DNA of 32,967 nt from Candidatus Atribacter alterifermentans (GTDB taxonomy: Bacteria > Atribacterota > Atribacteria > Atribacterales > Atribacteraceae): positions 1-32,967 of the forward strand of contig JAAYUP010000069.1 in NCBI GenBank assembly GCA_012517635.1, in the 5' to 3' direction. The notes beneath the pieces are model-generated. The model was given only the letters and a program-made list of their open reading frames with translations, was not told the DNA's origin and did not search any database. Made by a program: the position numbers and the translations under genes. Shown here one piece after another: positions 23,355 through 32,270 of the stretch (position 1 is the stretch's first letter; every line of letters begins with the position of its first letter).

Positions 23355-24968
23355 TTGAAGTTAAAACTATTAAGGTGGATATCCTTTCTATTTTTCTTGA
23401 ACATTTTCATTCTCCTTTCTCTCCGAGTTAGTTATGCTGAAAACGAACCTTTTTTCCCGATCCAGTCGGTGAGACGCAATATGGAGGGAATTGGTAAAAG
23501 CGTTTTTTATGGGACGAGAATTGAGAATTTTAATGTTGAGGTAGTAGATGTTGTCATTGGGAAAGACATCACTCAAAGTTATATTGTGGTTAAAGTAACC
23601 GATGAAAAAATAAAAAAAATGGGTGGGATTTCAGCCGGGATGAGCGGAAGTCCCATTTTTTTTAATGGGAAGTTAGCAGGAGCCTTGGCTTATAGTTGGG
23701 AAACGAAAGATAATTTAATCGGAGTAGTGACTCCAATTGAAGCCATGCTTAAAATCTGGGAAAATGTGCCGGATTCTTCAGCAGTTTTGGAAGCTGCCCC
23801 CAGTTCTGTCATTTTTACAATTGGATTAAATGAAAGAGCGTGGAAAAAGCTTCAAGAAAAAGAAAGCTATTTTTCTCGGAAAATTATTTCTCTCCCTACT
23901 CTCTTTTACAGCCAACGTTCTATCTTACCATCAGTTGAAATTGAACCAGGGAGCGCTATTGGTGTTCAATTAATTCATGGTGATGTGGATATAGTCAGTT
24001 TAGGGACGTTAACATGGCGGGATAATAACAAAATTTTAGCCTTTGGACATCCTTTCCTTCACCAAGGGAAGGTGAATTATTTTCTATCTTCAATGTATGT
24101 AAATTTCAGCCTAGAAGGCAAAGATTTTCCTTTCAAAGTTGGTACACCCATTCAACCAATTGGGATAATAGATGAGGACCGAAGCGCAGGAATAGCCGGT
24201 CGATTAGGTGTGATGCCTAAGGTTATTAAAGCTGAAATTGAAATCGGCAATGAAAAAAGTGTTCTATCTCGAAATGATTTTGAGATTGTTCAAGACGAAA
24301 ATGTTGTCGTCGAGTTTTTTCCGGAAATTATTTTAAACTCCATTGATCAAGCGTTAGATAGTCAAAGACCCGGAAGCGTTAAAGTAACTTTATCAATCGA
24401 AGGAAATGAATTTTACTTTCAAAATGAATTTTTTTGGGTGAGTAAAATTGATATTTCCAGTTTTACTTCGAATAACTTGGGAAAAATTCTTGAAGATATT
24501 TTTAAAAATCCCTTTCAATCGATAAAAGCAGAAAAAATAAGTATTAAAATAGTGTTTATTCCAGATATTCGAGAAGCTACCTTTAGGAATCTCTTTTTAC
24601 CAGTCGATGTGAAAAGAGGGACTGACTTAAAAGGACGAATCGATTTAAACCTCTATCGTCAAGGTGTTAAAAGTCTTGATTTTGGTTTATTGGTTCCGAA
24701 AGATTTTATTCCAGGCGAGGCTGAGGTAGTGGTACGAGGTTTGAGTTGGGGTGATGAAAATATTCAAACCCCCACTTCACAAACCGATCTTGATCATTAT
24801 ATTGATGAAAAAATAAAACAACTCAAATCGAATGGCCTTGTGATTGAGATGAGAAGCAAGAGTGAAACCCTTTCCAGTGATAATCAGCAAAGCTTTTTTT
24901 CTGAAGTTGTTTCACTCCCTTTTGTATTAGAAGGTTCTTTTACGGGTAACGTTGTGGTTTTGGAGTAA
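23355..24968 (+). CDS. SpoIVB (S55) peptidase-domain exported protein
   Basis: 537 residues from TTG 23355, with AGGAGG at 23337-23342 (somewhat long spacing); no ATG fits the signal peptide. Residues 1-28 are a signal peptide (VSYA|EN). Residues ~36-120 resemble S55 domains: EGIGKSVFYGTRIENF, then GGISAGMSGSPIFFNGKLAGALAY with Ser97 in the serine motif. A His block LAFGHPFLHQGK lies near residue 233, after the serine block, whereas in SpoIVB the His block comes first. The rest is beta-rich. It is probably an envelope-located protease or protease-like scaffold; a sporulation role is not implied. It is 4 bp before tamB. Confidence 0.8.
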   Translation: MKLKLLRWISFLFFLNIFILLSLRVSYAENEPFFPIQSVRRNMEGIGKSVFYGTRIENFNVEVVDVVIGKDITQSYIVVKVTDEKIKKMGGISAGMSGSPIFFNGKLAGALAYSWETKDNLIGVVTPIEAMLKIWENVPDSSAVLEAAPSSVIFTIGLNERAWKKLQEKESYFSRKIISLPTLFYSQRSILPSVEIEPGSAIGVQLIHGDVDIVSLGTLTWRDNNKILAFGHPFLHQGKVNYFLSSMYVNFSLEGKDFPFKVGTPIQPIGIIDEDRSAGIAGRLGVMPKVIKAEIEIGNEKSVLSRNDFEIVQDENVVVEFFPEIILNSIDQALDSQRPGSVKVTLSIEGNEFYFQNEFFWVSKIDISSFTSNNLGKILEDIFKNPFQSIKAEKISIKIVFIPDIREATFRNLFLPVDVKRGTDLKGRIDLNLYRQGVKSLDFGLLVPKDFIPGEAEVVVRGLSWGDENIQTPTSQTDLDHYIDEKIKQLKSNGLVIEMRSKSETLSSDNQQSFFSEVVSLPFVLEGSFTGNVVVLE

Positions 24969-24972
24969 AATT

Positions 24973-27900
24973 TTGAAAAGGTTTATCATTACCCTTACGA
25001 TATTCATCGTTTTTTTAGTTGGAGTTTTCTTTTTTGGTTTTCAACGTTTAGCCAGTATAACCATTGGTCGCTTATTCAATCAATTCAATACCGGGCCGAT
25101 TCAGTTAACATATCAGCAAGTCACCTTTTCATTTCCTCTCAATATTAAAATTGTTGAGCTCTCTTTGAGCAATAATGATTTTTCTTTTCATGCTCCTCAA
25201 ATGAGCATTTCTTTTAATTGGGGTCTCTTATTTGGCAAAGATAAGAGTATTATTGCCAGCATCCCTACTGCAGTATTTTCTTCTCATTCAAATAACTTTA
25301 TTCAGAATATTAAGGATTTTCAATTTCATCATGTACCGGATTTTGAAATTGATATACAAAATCTGAATGTACCCAATAGTACCTACACTCTTGAAGCTTT
25401 TCCCATGTTTCTTCAAAAGAAAAACGAAACAATATCCTTTCAAATAAATCATCCCAAAATAACTATGACCGGTGACGTTATATCAGAAAAAGAAATTCAC
25501 ACTGAATATCAAATTCTCCATGGTGATTATCCTCTCAAAGGTCAACTCATTTTTTCTTTCAATGATGATTTTTTAAAGGGAACTGTTAAGGGTGAAATGG
25601 ACTTCTCTTTTTCTACTTTATTGGCACATAAAGAAGATGGAATCGAGTTTAGAGATCTTCAAATACAGCAAACGACTGGAGAAAAAGGAAGTTTCTATTT
25701 TTATGGGGAAAGCCGATTATGGCTTAAAGATCAACCTCATTTGCACATAAACGGACAAATAAAGACGGGAACTATTAAAAATGCTTTTGATGTCAATCTC
25801 AATCTTCATCTTAAAAATCTTCTAGAAATCATTGGAGATCTGCATATAAAAACCAAAGAACCAAAGATTGATATCATTGCGAGTTTGAATTTTTTGCCAG
25901 AGAGCTCGGGTTTTTCACTTCAGCTTCTTCCAGGATCAATCATTGAAGGGAATCCAATTCTTGGTGAAATTCAAGGGAAATATTCCGATCAACGAATCAA
26001 TCTGGAATTTGTTACTCAGCCAATGGATGTTCAATTTGCTGGGATATCTGGAAAAGGTACAATTCGTGGGAATGCTTCTTTTTTTTCTGGGTCTTTCAAG
26101 GCAGAAGGACAATTGATTAGCGAGTGGCTACAATATCAAAATTATCGAATAGAAAAAATTGAACTACAGTTTCAGTATAACCTTGAGAAAATTTTATTTC
26201 AAGCAGTTGGTCAGTTATTTGACGGAAAAATAACCATGGATGGCGCCTATTTTAATAAGCAATTACAGGCTACCGGTTCTATTGAAAATAGTAAAATAGA
26301 CCAATTTATAGGAGGAGATGATCTTCCATTAAACGGTCATTTTTCTGGTAATTTTGAGGTGCAAAAACCAAATAGTGATCCTTTAATTCTTTCATTAGTC
26401 GTTACCAACGGAACGCTTTTTTGGAATGATACTTTCCTTGGTAACCAATTAACTGCCCACCTGAATTACTTGGGAGAAAAGATGATCATAACCGATATAT
26501 CACTTCGAAACCAAGACGGAGTGATTCAAGGGGAGATCGAGAAAGAATTTGAGAATATAAAAGGGAATCTTCACTTTACGAATTACACAATTTCCTATCC
26601 GATAGGTGAAAGGTCCTTCAAAATGAAAGGTGAAGGAGTTGGGTCTTTTCAATATTTAGAAGGACGTTTGGAAATTACTGCTGATTTCTTCGCGCCAAAC
26701 TGGAGTTATGACCAATGGTCAGGAACTCATTTTAAATTTCAAGGTGAGATATCACCGGAGACAATACTCATCAAAAAATGTGAAACTCAACTTTTGGGAG
26801 GAGATTTCTCTTTAATTGGTGAAATAATACCCTATAAATCAATAAATCTAATTGGTACCGTGAAAAATCTTGAATTTCCGGACAATGACTATCAATTTCA
26901 GGGTAAAATTCAAGAAATACTTCTGCGAGCTCAAGGGGCATGGGATAGTGTGTCTTTTGGAATCAATGCTCAGGGACAAGGTTTCATTTATCAAGGGCAA
27001 CCCTTGGGAGAAACGTTTCAAATAACCATTGAAGGTGAAGGAGCACTTCCGAAAAAAAATGAGAAAATAGGTTTTGAAAGATATTTAGACCCTGAAATGC
27101 TCAGAAAAGGAGATATTCAGATTCAAAGTGTTTATTTTGAACAGGAAATCGATGGAGGATATCATGTAAAAGGTCAAGGAGATATTGACGCACAACTGGA
27201 TGTTTCAAATAAAATATGGAATTTTAAAAGTCAAAATCTCACGCTTACTGTTGAGGATTTGCTCAATTTTAATGGTTCAATGAAGGGGAGCTTTAAAAAT
27301 GATCAAATTTACTTTCAACAAATCCATTTGAAAGACAAAACAAGAAATATTGATCTTCTTGGTTCCGGAACCTATCATGTGAAGGACAAAACTATACAAG
27401 TTAAGCTTACCAGCCAATATGATACTAATCTTTTTCTTCCCAAAAATAATCTCGAAGTCTATTTAGCTGGCAATGCCGAGCTGAATTTAGCAGGTACAAT
27501 TAATAATTCAGACTATCAAGGCTGGATTCAAGCGAACCAGGGGAAGGTTGTGCAACAGGGTAAAGACATCATTCAATTTGAAGATGTTCTTTTGACGATA
27601 AATGGAAAAGAATTTTTTATTTCCAAAGGTCATGGTCAATGGTTAGGTTTCGATTTTAATGCTAAAGGCACGATAAGTGAGGCTGGAATAAACCTTACTT
27701 TCGACATTCAGGGGGAAAATGGTTTGTTAGGGCAATTTGATTATTTTCAAGGTATTTGGCAGGGTAAAATAACGCTTCAAGGTGAATTCTCTGACCTTCA
27801 AGCTGAAGGGGAGATACAAATTAAAAATGGATTCATTGATACAACCCATTTGGATAAAAGCCAGAGTTCAACGGCGGTTTTTCTAAATTTGGACGAATTA

Positions 27901-28623
27901 TTTCAAAATTTTCCTATAAAATTGAAACTTGTTTTAAAAACTGACGATAATTTTCGAGTGATGACTCGTTTTATTGATTTAAAATTGACTGGCGGATTAA
28001 CTCTTGAAAATAGTCAGAATTCTATCGAATTGAATGGTCGTTTAGATGTCACCGAGGGGACATATGACTTAGTAACGAGAACTATTCCCCTTCAAGGATA
28101 TATATTTTTTGGAGATTATTTTGGTTTTATTCCTCAACTTCATTTGGAAGGGCAAATTGAAATGAACCGATATCATATCATTCTGAAAGCTGATGGGCCT
28201 TTAGATGATTATGAAATGAAACTCCAATCTGAGCCACCTCTCATTCAGGAAGAAATACTTTCTCTTTTGTTCGTTGGCGATAAAGAAGCTTACCAATCTT
28301 TAGATACTTTAGATTTAGAACCTCATCTCTTAAGTGCTTTACGTTTTTTCTTAGGAATGAAAGGAACAGGGTTAAAGAATGTTCTTTTTTTTGATAGTAT
28401 AGAGTTGGTTGCTCCTAACCAAGAAAATGAAGGATTTTATGGTATAGAATTAAAAAAAGAACTTGGAGAAAATGCTTCAATAAGTTATACTCATGATTTA
28501 AGTGGGGGAGATCATTCAGCCTGGAATTTTGAACTCGACCTCAATCGAGAATGGTCCTTCAAATCTGAGTTTGGTACTGATGGTCATTATGGTTGGGAAT
28601 TGGAATTTACCACTCGATTTTAA
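24973..28623 (+). CDS. tamB: TamB/AsmA-like inner-membrane-to-outer-membrane protein
   Basis: 1216 residues from TTG 24973, chosen because GGAG lies 7 bases before it and the protein then starts MKRFIITLTIF; a TTG at 24952 is upstream in the previous gene. One N-terminal signal anchor (about 3-24) is followed by long repetitive amphipathic beta-strand sequence, typical of AsmA/TamB bridges, and a C-terminal DUF490-like end (about 900-1216; GRLDVTEGTYDL, LPL-like PLQGYIFFGDY, SEPPLIQEEILSLLF). Such proteins span the periplasm as hydrophobic grooves and work in outer-membrane lipid or protein delivery. It ends with Phe. Repetitive length is close to E. coli TamB (about 1260). Confidence 0.85.
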   Translation: MKRFIITLTIFIVFLVGVFFFGFQRLASITIGRLFNQFNTGPIQLTYQQVTFSFPLNIKIVELSLSNNDFSFHAPQMSISFNWGLLFGKDKSIIASIPTAVFSSHSNNFIQNIKDFQFHHVPDFEIDIQNLNVPNSTYTLEAFPMFLQKKNETISFQINHPKITMTGDVISEKEIHTEYQILHGDYPLKGQLIFSFNDDFLKGTVKGEMDFSFSTLLAHKEDGIEFRDLQIQQTTGEKGSFYFYGESRLWLKDQPHLHINGQIKTGTIKNAFDVNLNLHLKNLLEIIGDLHIKTKEPKIDIIASLNFLPESSGFSLQLLPGSIIEGNPILGEIQGKYSDQRINLEFVTQPMDVQFAGISGKGTIRGNASFFSGSFKAEGQLISEWLQYQNYRIEKIELQFQYNLEKILFQAVGQLFDGKITMDGAYFNKQLQATGSIENSKIDQFIGGDDLPLNGHFSGNFEVQKPNSDPLILSLVVTNGTLFWNDTFLGNQLTAHLNYLGEKMIITDISLRNQDGVIQGEIEKEFENIKGNLHFTNYTISYPIGERSFKMKGEGVGSFQYLEGRLEITADFFAPNWSYDQWSGTHFKFQGEISPETILIKKCETQLLGGDFSLIGEIIPYKSINLIGTVKNLEFPDNDYQFQGKIQEILLRAQGAWDSVSFGINAQGQGFIYQGQPLGETFQITIEGEGALPKKNEKIGFERYLDPEMLRKGDIQIQSVYFEQEIDGGYHVKGQGDIDAQLDVSNKIWNFKSQNLTLTVEDLLNFNGSMKGSFKNDQIYFQQIHLKDKTRNIDLLGSGTYHVKDKTIQVKLTSQYDTNLFLPKNNLEVYLAGNAELNLAGTINNSDYQGWIQANQGKVVQQGKDIIQFEDVLLTINGKEFFISKGHGQWLGFDFNAKGTISEAGINLTFDIQGENGLLGQFDYFQGIWQGKITLQGEFSDLQAEGEIQIKNGFIDTTHLDKSQSSTAVFLNLDELFQNFPIKLKLVLKTDDNFRVMTRFIDLKLTGGLTLENSQNSIELNGRLDVTEGTYDLVTRTIPLQGYIFFGDYFGFIPQLHLEGQIEMNRYHIILKADGPLDDYEMKLQSEPPLIQEEILSLLFVGDKEAYQSLDTLDLEPHLLSALRFFLGMKGTGLKNVLFFDSIELVAPNQENEGFYGIELKKELGENASISYTHDLSGGDHSAWNFELDLNREWSFKSEFGTDGHYGWELEFTTRF

Positions 28624-28973
28624 CCAACCAAATTATATAAAAGAATTTTAAATGATAGAATATTTGTAACGAATCCTATTCGTATTGAGAATCGGGTAAG
28701 TTGATTTTTTTGTTCCTGATGATTAAATGAAAGAAATAAAGGTCAGGTTAAGAACGATGGTTTTTGAAAAATGAGAAGATTTTCTTTACAGGAGAATTTT
28801 TGAGAAGGGTTTAAGGGAACTCTTTTGATATCGAAATGAACAAAGAATTTTTTTAAGAATTGAAATACATGAAAGTTTAAGATTTCAGCAATTTTGAATC
28901 AGAGGATGAACTCCATGAAATATCTTGGTTACTGGGTTAAAATTGAAATGGGAAATGGAGGGAATTAAATTTT
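28624..28973. other. 350-bp gap before bamA, with possible 17-codon leader ORF
   Basis: No full gene. A dyad ACGAAT-CCT-ATTCGT lies near 28668-28682. An ORF of 17 codons (ATG 28915, stop TAA 28966-28968) with GAGG upstream ends 5 bp before bamA ATG and could be a leader peptide, or chance. No good promoter seen. Confidence 0.5.
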
Positions 28974-30656
28974 ATGCGAAATCATTCATTAGAGCAACTT
29001 TTAATCGGTTTTATTCTCATCTTTTTTCTTTTAATACCAGTGAGTCAAATAGCGAGAGCACAGAATGGTCCTCCTATTGTCGCTATACGCGTTGAGGGAA
29101 ATAAAAATATCAATAGTAACCTCATTTTATCAGCAGTTTCAATATCCCTCAAGGAAGCTTTCAATCAAGAGAAAATTAAAAGTGATATAAAGTCAATATT
29201 TGATCTGGGTTATTTTACCAAGGTTTGGGTTGATACCAAGCAATATCCAGATGGAATCGAGTTGATATTTAAAGTTGAAGAAAATCAAGTTCTGAAAGGA
29301 ATTGAAATCCAAGGGAACACCCAAATGAGCACTGAAGAAATACGGTCAGCGATGATTTTAGTGCCTGGTCAGGTTATGAATTGGAAGATATTCCAAAACG
29401 ATTTAGACCGAATAAAAGCATTATATAGCAATAATGGTTATATGATTACAGCAGTAGATGGTACCGATTTTTCTTCGGATGGAATTTTAAAATTTACCAT
29501 TCATGAAGGTATTGTAGAACAGATTAAAATTGAAGGAACCGAGAGGACCAAGGATTATGTCATTCTTCGAGAATTATCTTTTGAAACCCCTACTAAGTTT
29601 GACTTTTCTGAAATCAAAAAAAGTATGAGAGCGATATACAATTTAGGTTTCTTTGATGATATTAGTATGAAAATTGAACCCGGTAGCGATCCGAATAAAG
29701 TGATTATCGTGGTGAAAGTTATTGAGAAATTAACCGGCGAAGCTGGTTTGGGAGTTGGATATAATACTGAAGACGGATGGCTGGGTTTTGTTCGTTATCA
29801 AGAAAGTAATTTCGGTGGAAATGCCCAGAAATTGGAACTTCGTTATGAATTTGGTTCAAGGACTTTATATCGGCTTTATTTTGAAGAACCATGGCTTTTT
29901 GATACACCAACTTTTTTCTCTCTTTCAGTTTATGACCAAATACGGGAGAGAAAAAATCGTGAAGAAGGAGAAATCATAGGGAGGTATGAAGAAGAAAGAG
30001 TTGGTGGTCAAGTTGCTTTTGGAAGGAGATTTTCTGATTATTGGAGGTGGAGACTGAGCTATAAAACTGAAAATATCAAGCTCACCGCTTTGGAAGGTGA
30101 AGTTCCAAATCGAGGGGGTATTACCAATTCTCTTACCCCAATGATCATTTATGATACTCGAGATGATGTTTTTAATCCACATAGTGGATGGTATGGGATT
30201 GCTCAAGCAGAAATTGCTGGCCGTTTTTTAGGCGGGGACAATAACTATAACAAATACATTGTGGATTTAAGAAATTATATCGATACTGGTCAGGATACCG
30301 TTCTTGCCCTTCGCTTGATGGGAGGGATTGCCGATACAATACTTCCTGAGTATGAGAAGTTCTCAGTTGGTGGAGTGAATACTTTGAGAGGGTATGACCT
30401 GGCTGAATTTGAAGGCGAACAGATATTGGTCTTTAACGCCGAGTATCGATGGGATGTCGCTGACAATACCCAATTAGTGGTTTTTGGTGATGCCGGTTAT
30501 GCCTGGGCTTTGGATGAACCAATCCGATTTGATGACATTAAATTTGGTTATGGTGTTGGTTTGCGCTTCGACACACCTCTAGGACCAATCCGGTTAGATT
30601 ATGGTTTGGGTGAAGAAGGGGGGCACACCTACTTTAGCATTGGTCACACTTTTTGA
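28974..30656 (+). CDS. bamA: Outer-membrane assembly factor BamA (Omp85)
   Basis: 560 residues. Signal peptide 1-29 (IARA|QN). Three POTRA-like repeats follow at about 34-103, 104-177 and 180-254 (IRVEGNKNINSNLI, IEIQGNTQMSTEEI, IKIEGTERTKDYVI), fewer than the five of E. coli. The rest is the 16-stranded barrel, with the L6 motif LRGYDLAEFEG and a C-terminal Phe signature (TYFSIGHTF). It folds beta-barrel proteins in the outer membrane. The ATG has GGAGGG upstream but at long spacing. It lies 350 bp after tamB, and skp follows 74 bp on. Confidence 0.94.
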   Translation: MRNHSLEQLLIGFILIFFLLIPVSQIARAQNGPPIVAIRVEGNKNINSNLILSAVSISLKEAFNQEKIKSDIKSIFDLGYFTKVWVDTKQYPDGIELIFKVEENQVLKGIEIQGNTQMSTEEIRSAMILVPGQVMNWKIFQNDLDRIKALYSNNGYMITAVDGTDFSSDGILKFTIHEGIVEQIKIEGTERTKDYVILRELSFETPTKFDFSEIKKSMRAIYNLGFFDDISMKIEPGSDPNKVIIVVKVIEKLTGEAGLGVGYNTEDGWLGFVRYQESNFGGNAQKLELRYEFGSRTLYRLYFEEPWLFDTPTFFSLSVYDQIRERKNREEGEIIGRYEEERVGGQVAFGRRFSDYWRWRLSYKTENIKLTALEGEVPNRGGITNSLTPMIIYDTRDDVFNPHSGWYGIAQAEIAGRFLGGDNNYNKYIVDLRNYIDTGQDTVLALRLMGGIADTILPEYEKFSVGGVNTLRGYDLAEFEGEQILVFNAEYRWDVADNTQLVVFGDAGYAWALDEPIRFDDIKFGYGVGLRFDTPLGPIRLDYGLGEEGGHTYFSIGHTF

Positions 30657-30730
30657 TGAAGTTGAGTTGCTAAAAGTTATCATGAAGGGATTATAACCCT
30701 TTTGAGAGAAAGAAAGGAGAATTCATTGGT

Positions 30731-31240
30731 ATGAAAAAGCAATTGCTAATCATTGGATTATTGGTAATGATGTCGCTTTTTTTGTTTGAAAATCTATCGT
30801 GGGCAGCCCCTGCCACCCAAAATATAGGTCTTATTGATGTTGAGAAATTATTTAATGCTCATCCCAATACTCAGAAAATCATTGATTTAGAGAAGCAATT
30901 TGTTGAAGAAAAGCAGAAAAGACAGCAAGAACTGAATGAGAAAGGAAAAGGGAAAACCAGAGAAGAAGTTCGGGAACTTGAGGACCAAATGAACAAAGAG
31001 TGGGCTCCTGTCGGAGAAGATTTGTTAAAACAAAGACAAGAGCTGATCAACCAAAGATATAATGACGTTATTGCATCAATAAAAGCAGTGGCTGAATCGA
31101 TGAAGCTCTCTTTAGTGATTCGAACCCAAATTCAGGTTCCAGTCAGCCAAAATGAAGCAGTTGATATGCCGGTCGTTCTTTATGGTGGAACGGATATCAC
31201 CAATGAAGTGATTGAGAAAATGAAAACTCTCAATAAATAA
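30731..31240 (+). CDS. skp: Skp/OmpH-type periplasmic chaperone
   Basis: 169 residues. Signal peptide 1-24 (LSWA or next Ala), then NIGLIDVEKLFNAHPNTQKI as in the OmpH family (PF03938), and a charged helical hairpin (about 48-120; EEKQKRQQELNEKGKGK, NKEWAPVGEDLLKQRQELI) that forms tentacles. It would keep outer-membrane proteins unfolded on their way to BamA. Ribosome binding site AAAGGAGA precedes ATG. The middle GKGKTREEV stretch and C-terminal extension VVLYGGTDITNEVIEKM suit the family. Position between bamA and lpxD is the classic one. Confidence 0.9.
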   Translation: MKKQLLIIGLLVMMSLFLFENLSWAAPATQNIGLIDVEKLFNAHPNTQKIIDLEKQFVEEKQKRQQELNEKGKGKTREEVRELEDQMNKEWAPVGEDLLKQRQELINQRYNDVIASIKAVAESMKLSLVIRTQIQVPVSQNEAVDMPVVLYGGTDITNEVIEKMKTLNK

Positions 31241-31262
31241 CATGAGAATGAAGTGAAATTCT

Positions 31263-32270
31263 TTGAAAATTAAGGAAATTATGTCTTACATCGGTGGTCA
31301 CCTCATTGGTGACCCCGAATTTGAAGTTTTTGGTATTGGATCTCTTGACAATATAACACCGGGAAATATAGTTTTTTTGTTTCAACACCAAAAAATATCT
31401 ATTTCGACTTCATCTATTCCCGATGTTATAGTTTGTCGAGAAGGAATAGATATTCAAGCAAAAAATCTCATAATGGTAGAAAACCCCCGCTTAGCTTTTA
31501 TTCAATTACTTCCAAAGTTTTATGTTCAAGACTTTCCTGAATTAGGTATTCACCCGACGGCATTCATCCATCCTCGGGCTCATGTTGGAAAAAGGGTGTC
31601 AATTGGAGCGGGAACCTACGTCGAATCCGATGCCATTATTGATGATGATACCATTCTCTTTCCTCAGGTCTACATTGGGAAGGGAACCCAAATTGGTAAG
31701 AGCTGTTTAATTTATCCTCAAACGGTTATTCATGAAAATTGTATACTTGGTGATCGAGTGATAATACAAAGTGGAGTGGTCATTGGTGGGGATGGTTTCG
31801 GTTATGAGAGAAATGGAGAGTGGTATTTAAAAGTTCCCCATGTAGGAAAGGTTGTTTTGGAAAATGACGTCGAAGTGGGGGCAAATTCTACCATTGACCG
31901 AGCAACCTTAGGAGAAACCAGGATAGGATCAGGTACCAAGATTGATAATTTAGTTATGATCGCCCATAATGTAAAAATTGGTAAAAATTGCATTATTGTT
32001 GCTCAATGCGGAATTGCAGGAAGTAGTCATCTTGGTGACGATGTGGTCATGGCTGGTCAATGTGGAGTTGTCGATCATGGAAAAATTGGAAATCGTGTCC
32101 GTTTAGCTGCTCGAACTGGGGTAGTCAATTCGATACCTGATGATCAAATGGTTTCTGGTTTTCCTGCTCAGGACCATAGAATTGAGATGAAAGAGAAGGT
32201 GCTATTACGGAAATTACCGGACCTATGGCAGAGAATCAAGAATTTGGAGAAAAAAGTGTTCAAATCTTAA
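31263..32270 (+). CDS. lpxD: UDP-3-O-acylglucosamine N-acyltransferase LpxD
   Basis: 335 residues from TTG 31263. An ATG at 31281 is possible, but family proteins begin MKxKEIxxYIGGHLIGD, matching the TTG start. Residues 1-95 are the uridine-binding domain (GIGSLDNITPGNIVFL); then left-handed beta-helix hexapeptide repeats (about 97-300; IHPTAFIHPRAHVGK to VRLAARTGVV). Catalytic His235 is in MIAHNVKIG. It acylates UDP-3-acyl-glucosamine in lipid A synthesis, cytoplasmic side. The C-terminal helix (LWQRIKNLEKKV) follows. The next gene begins within it. Confidence 0.93.
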   Translation: MKIKEIMSYIGGHLIGDPEFEVFGIGSLDNITPGNIVFLFQHQKISISTSSIPDVIVCREGIDIQAKNLIMVENPRLAFIQLLPKFYVQDFPELGIHPTAFIHPRAHVGKRVSIGAGTYVESDAIIDDDTILFPQVYIGKGTQIGKSCLIYPQTVIHENCILGDRVIIQSGVVIGGDGFGYERNGEWYLKVPHVGKVVLENDVEVGANSTIDRATLGETRIGSGTKIDNLVMIAHNVKIGKNCIIVAQCGIAGSSHLGDDVVMAGQCGVVDHGKIGNRVRLAARTGVVNSIPDDQMVSGFPAQDHRIEMKEKVLLRKLPDLWQRIKNLEKKVFKS

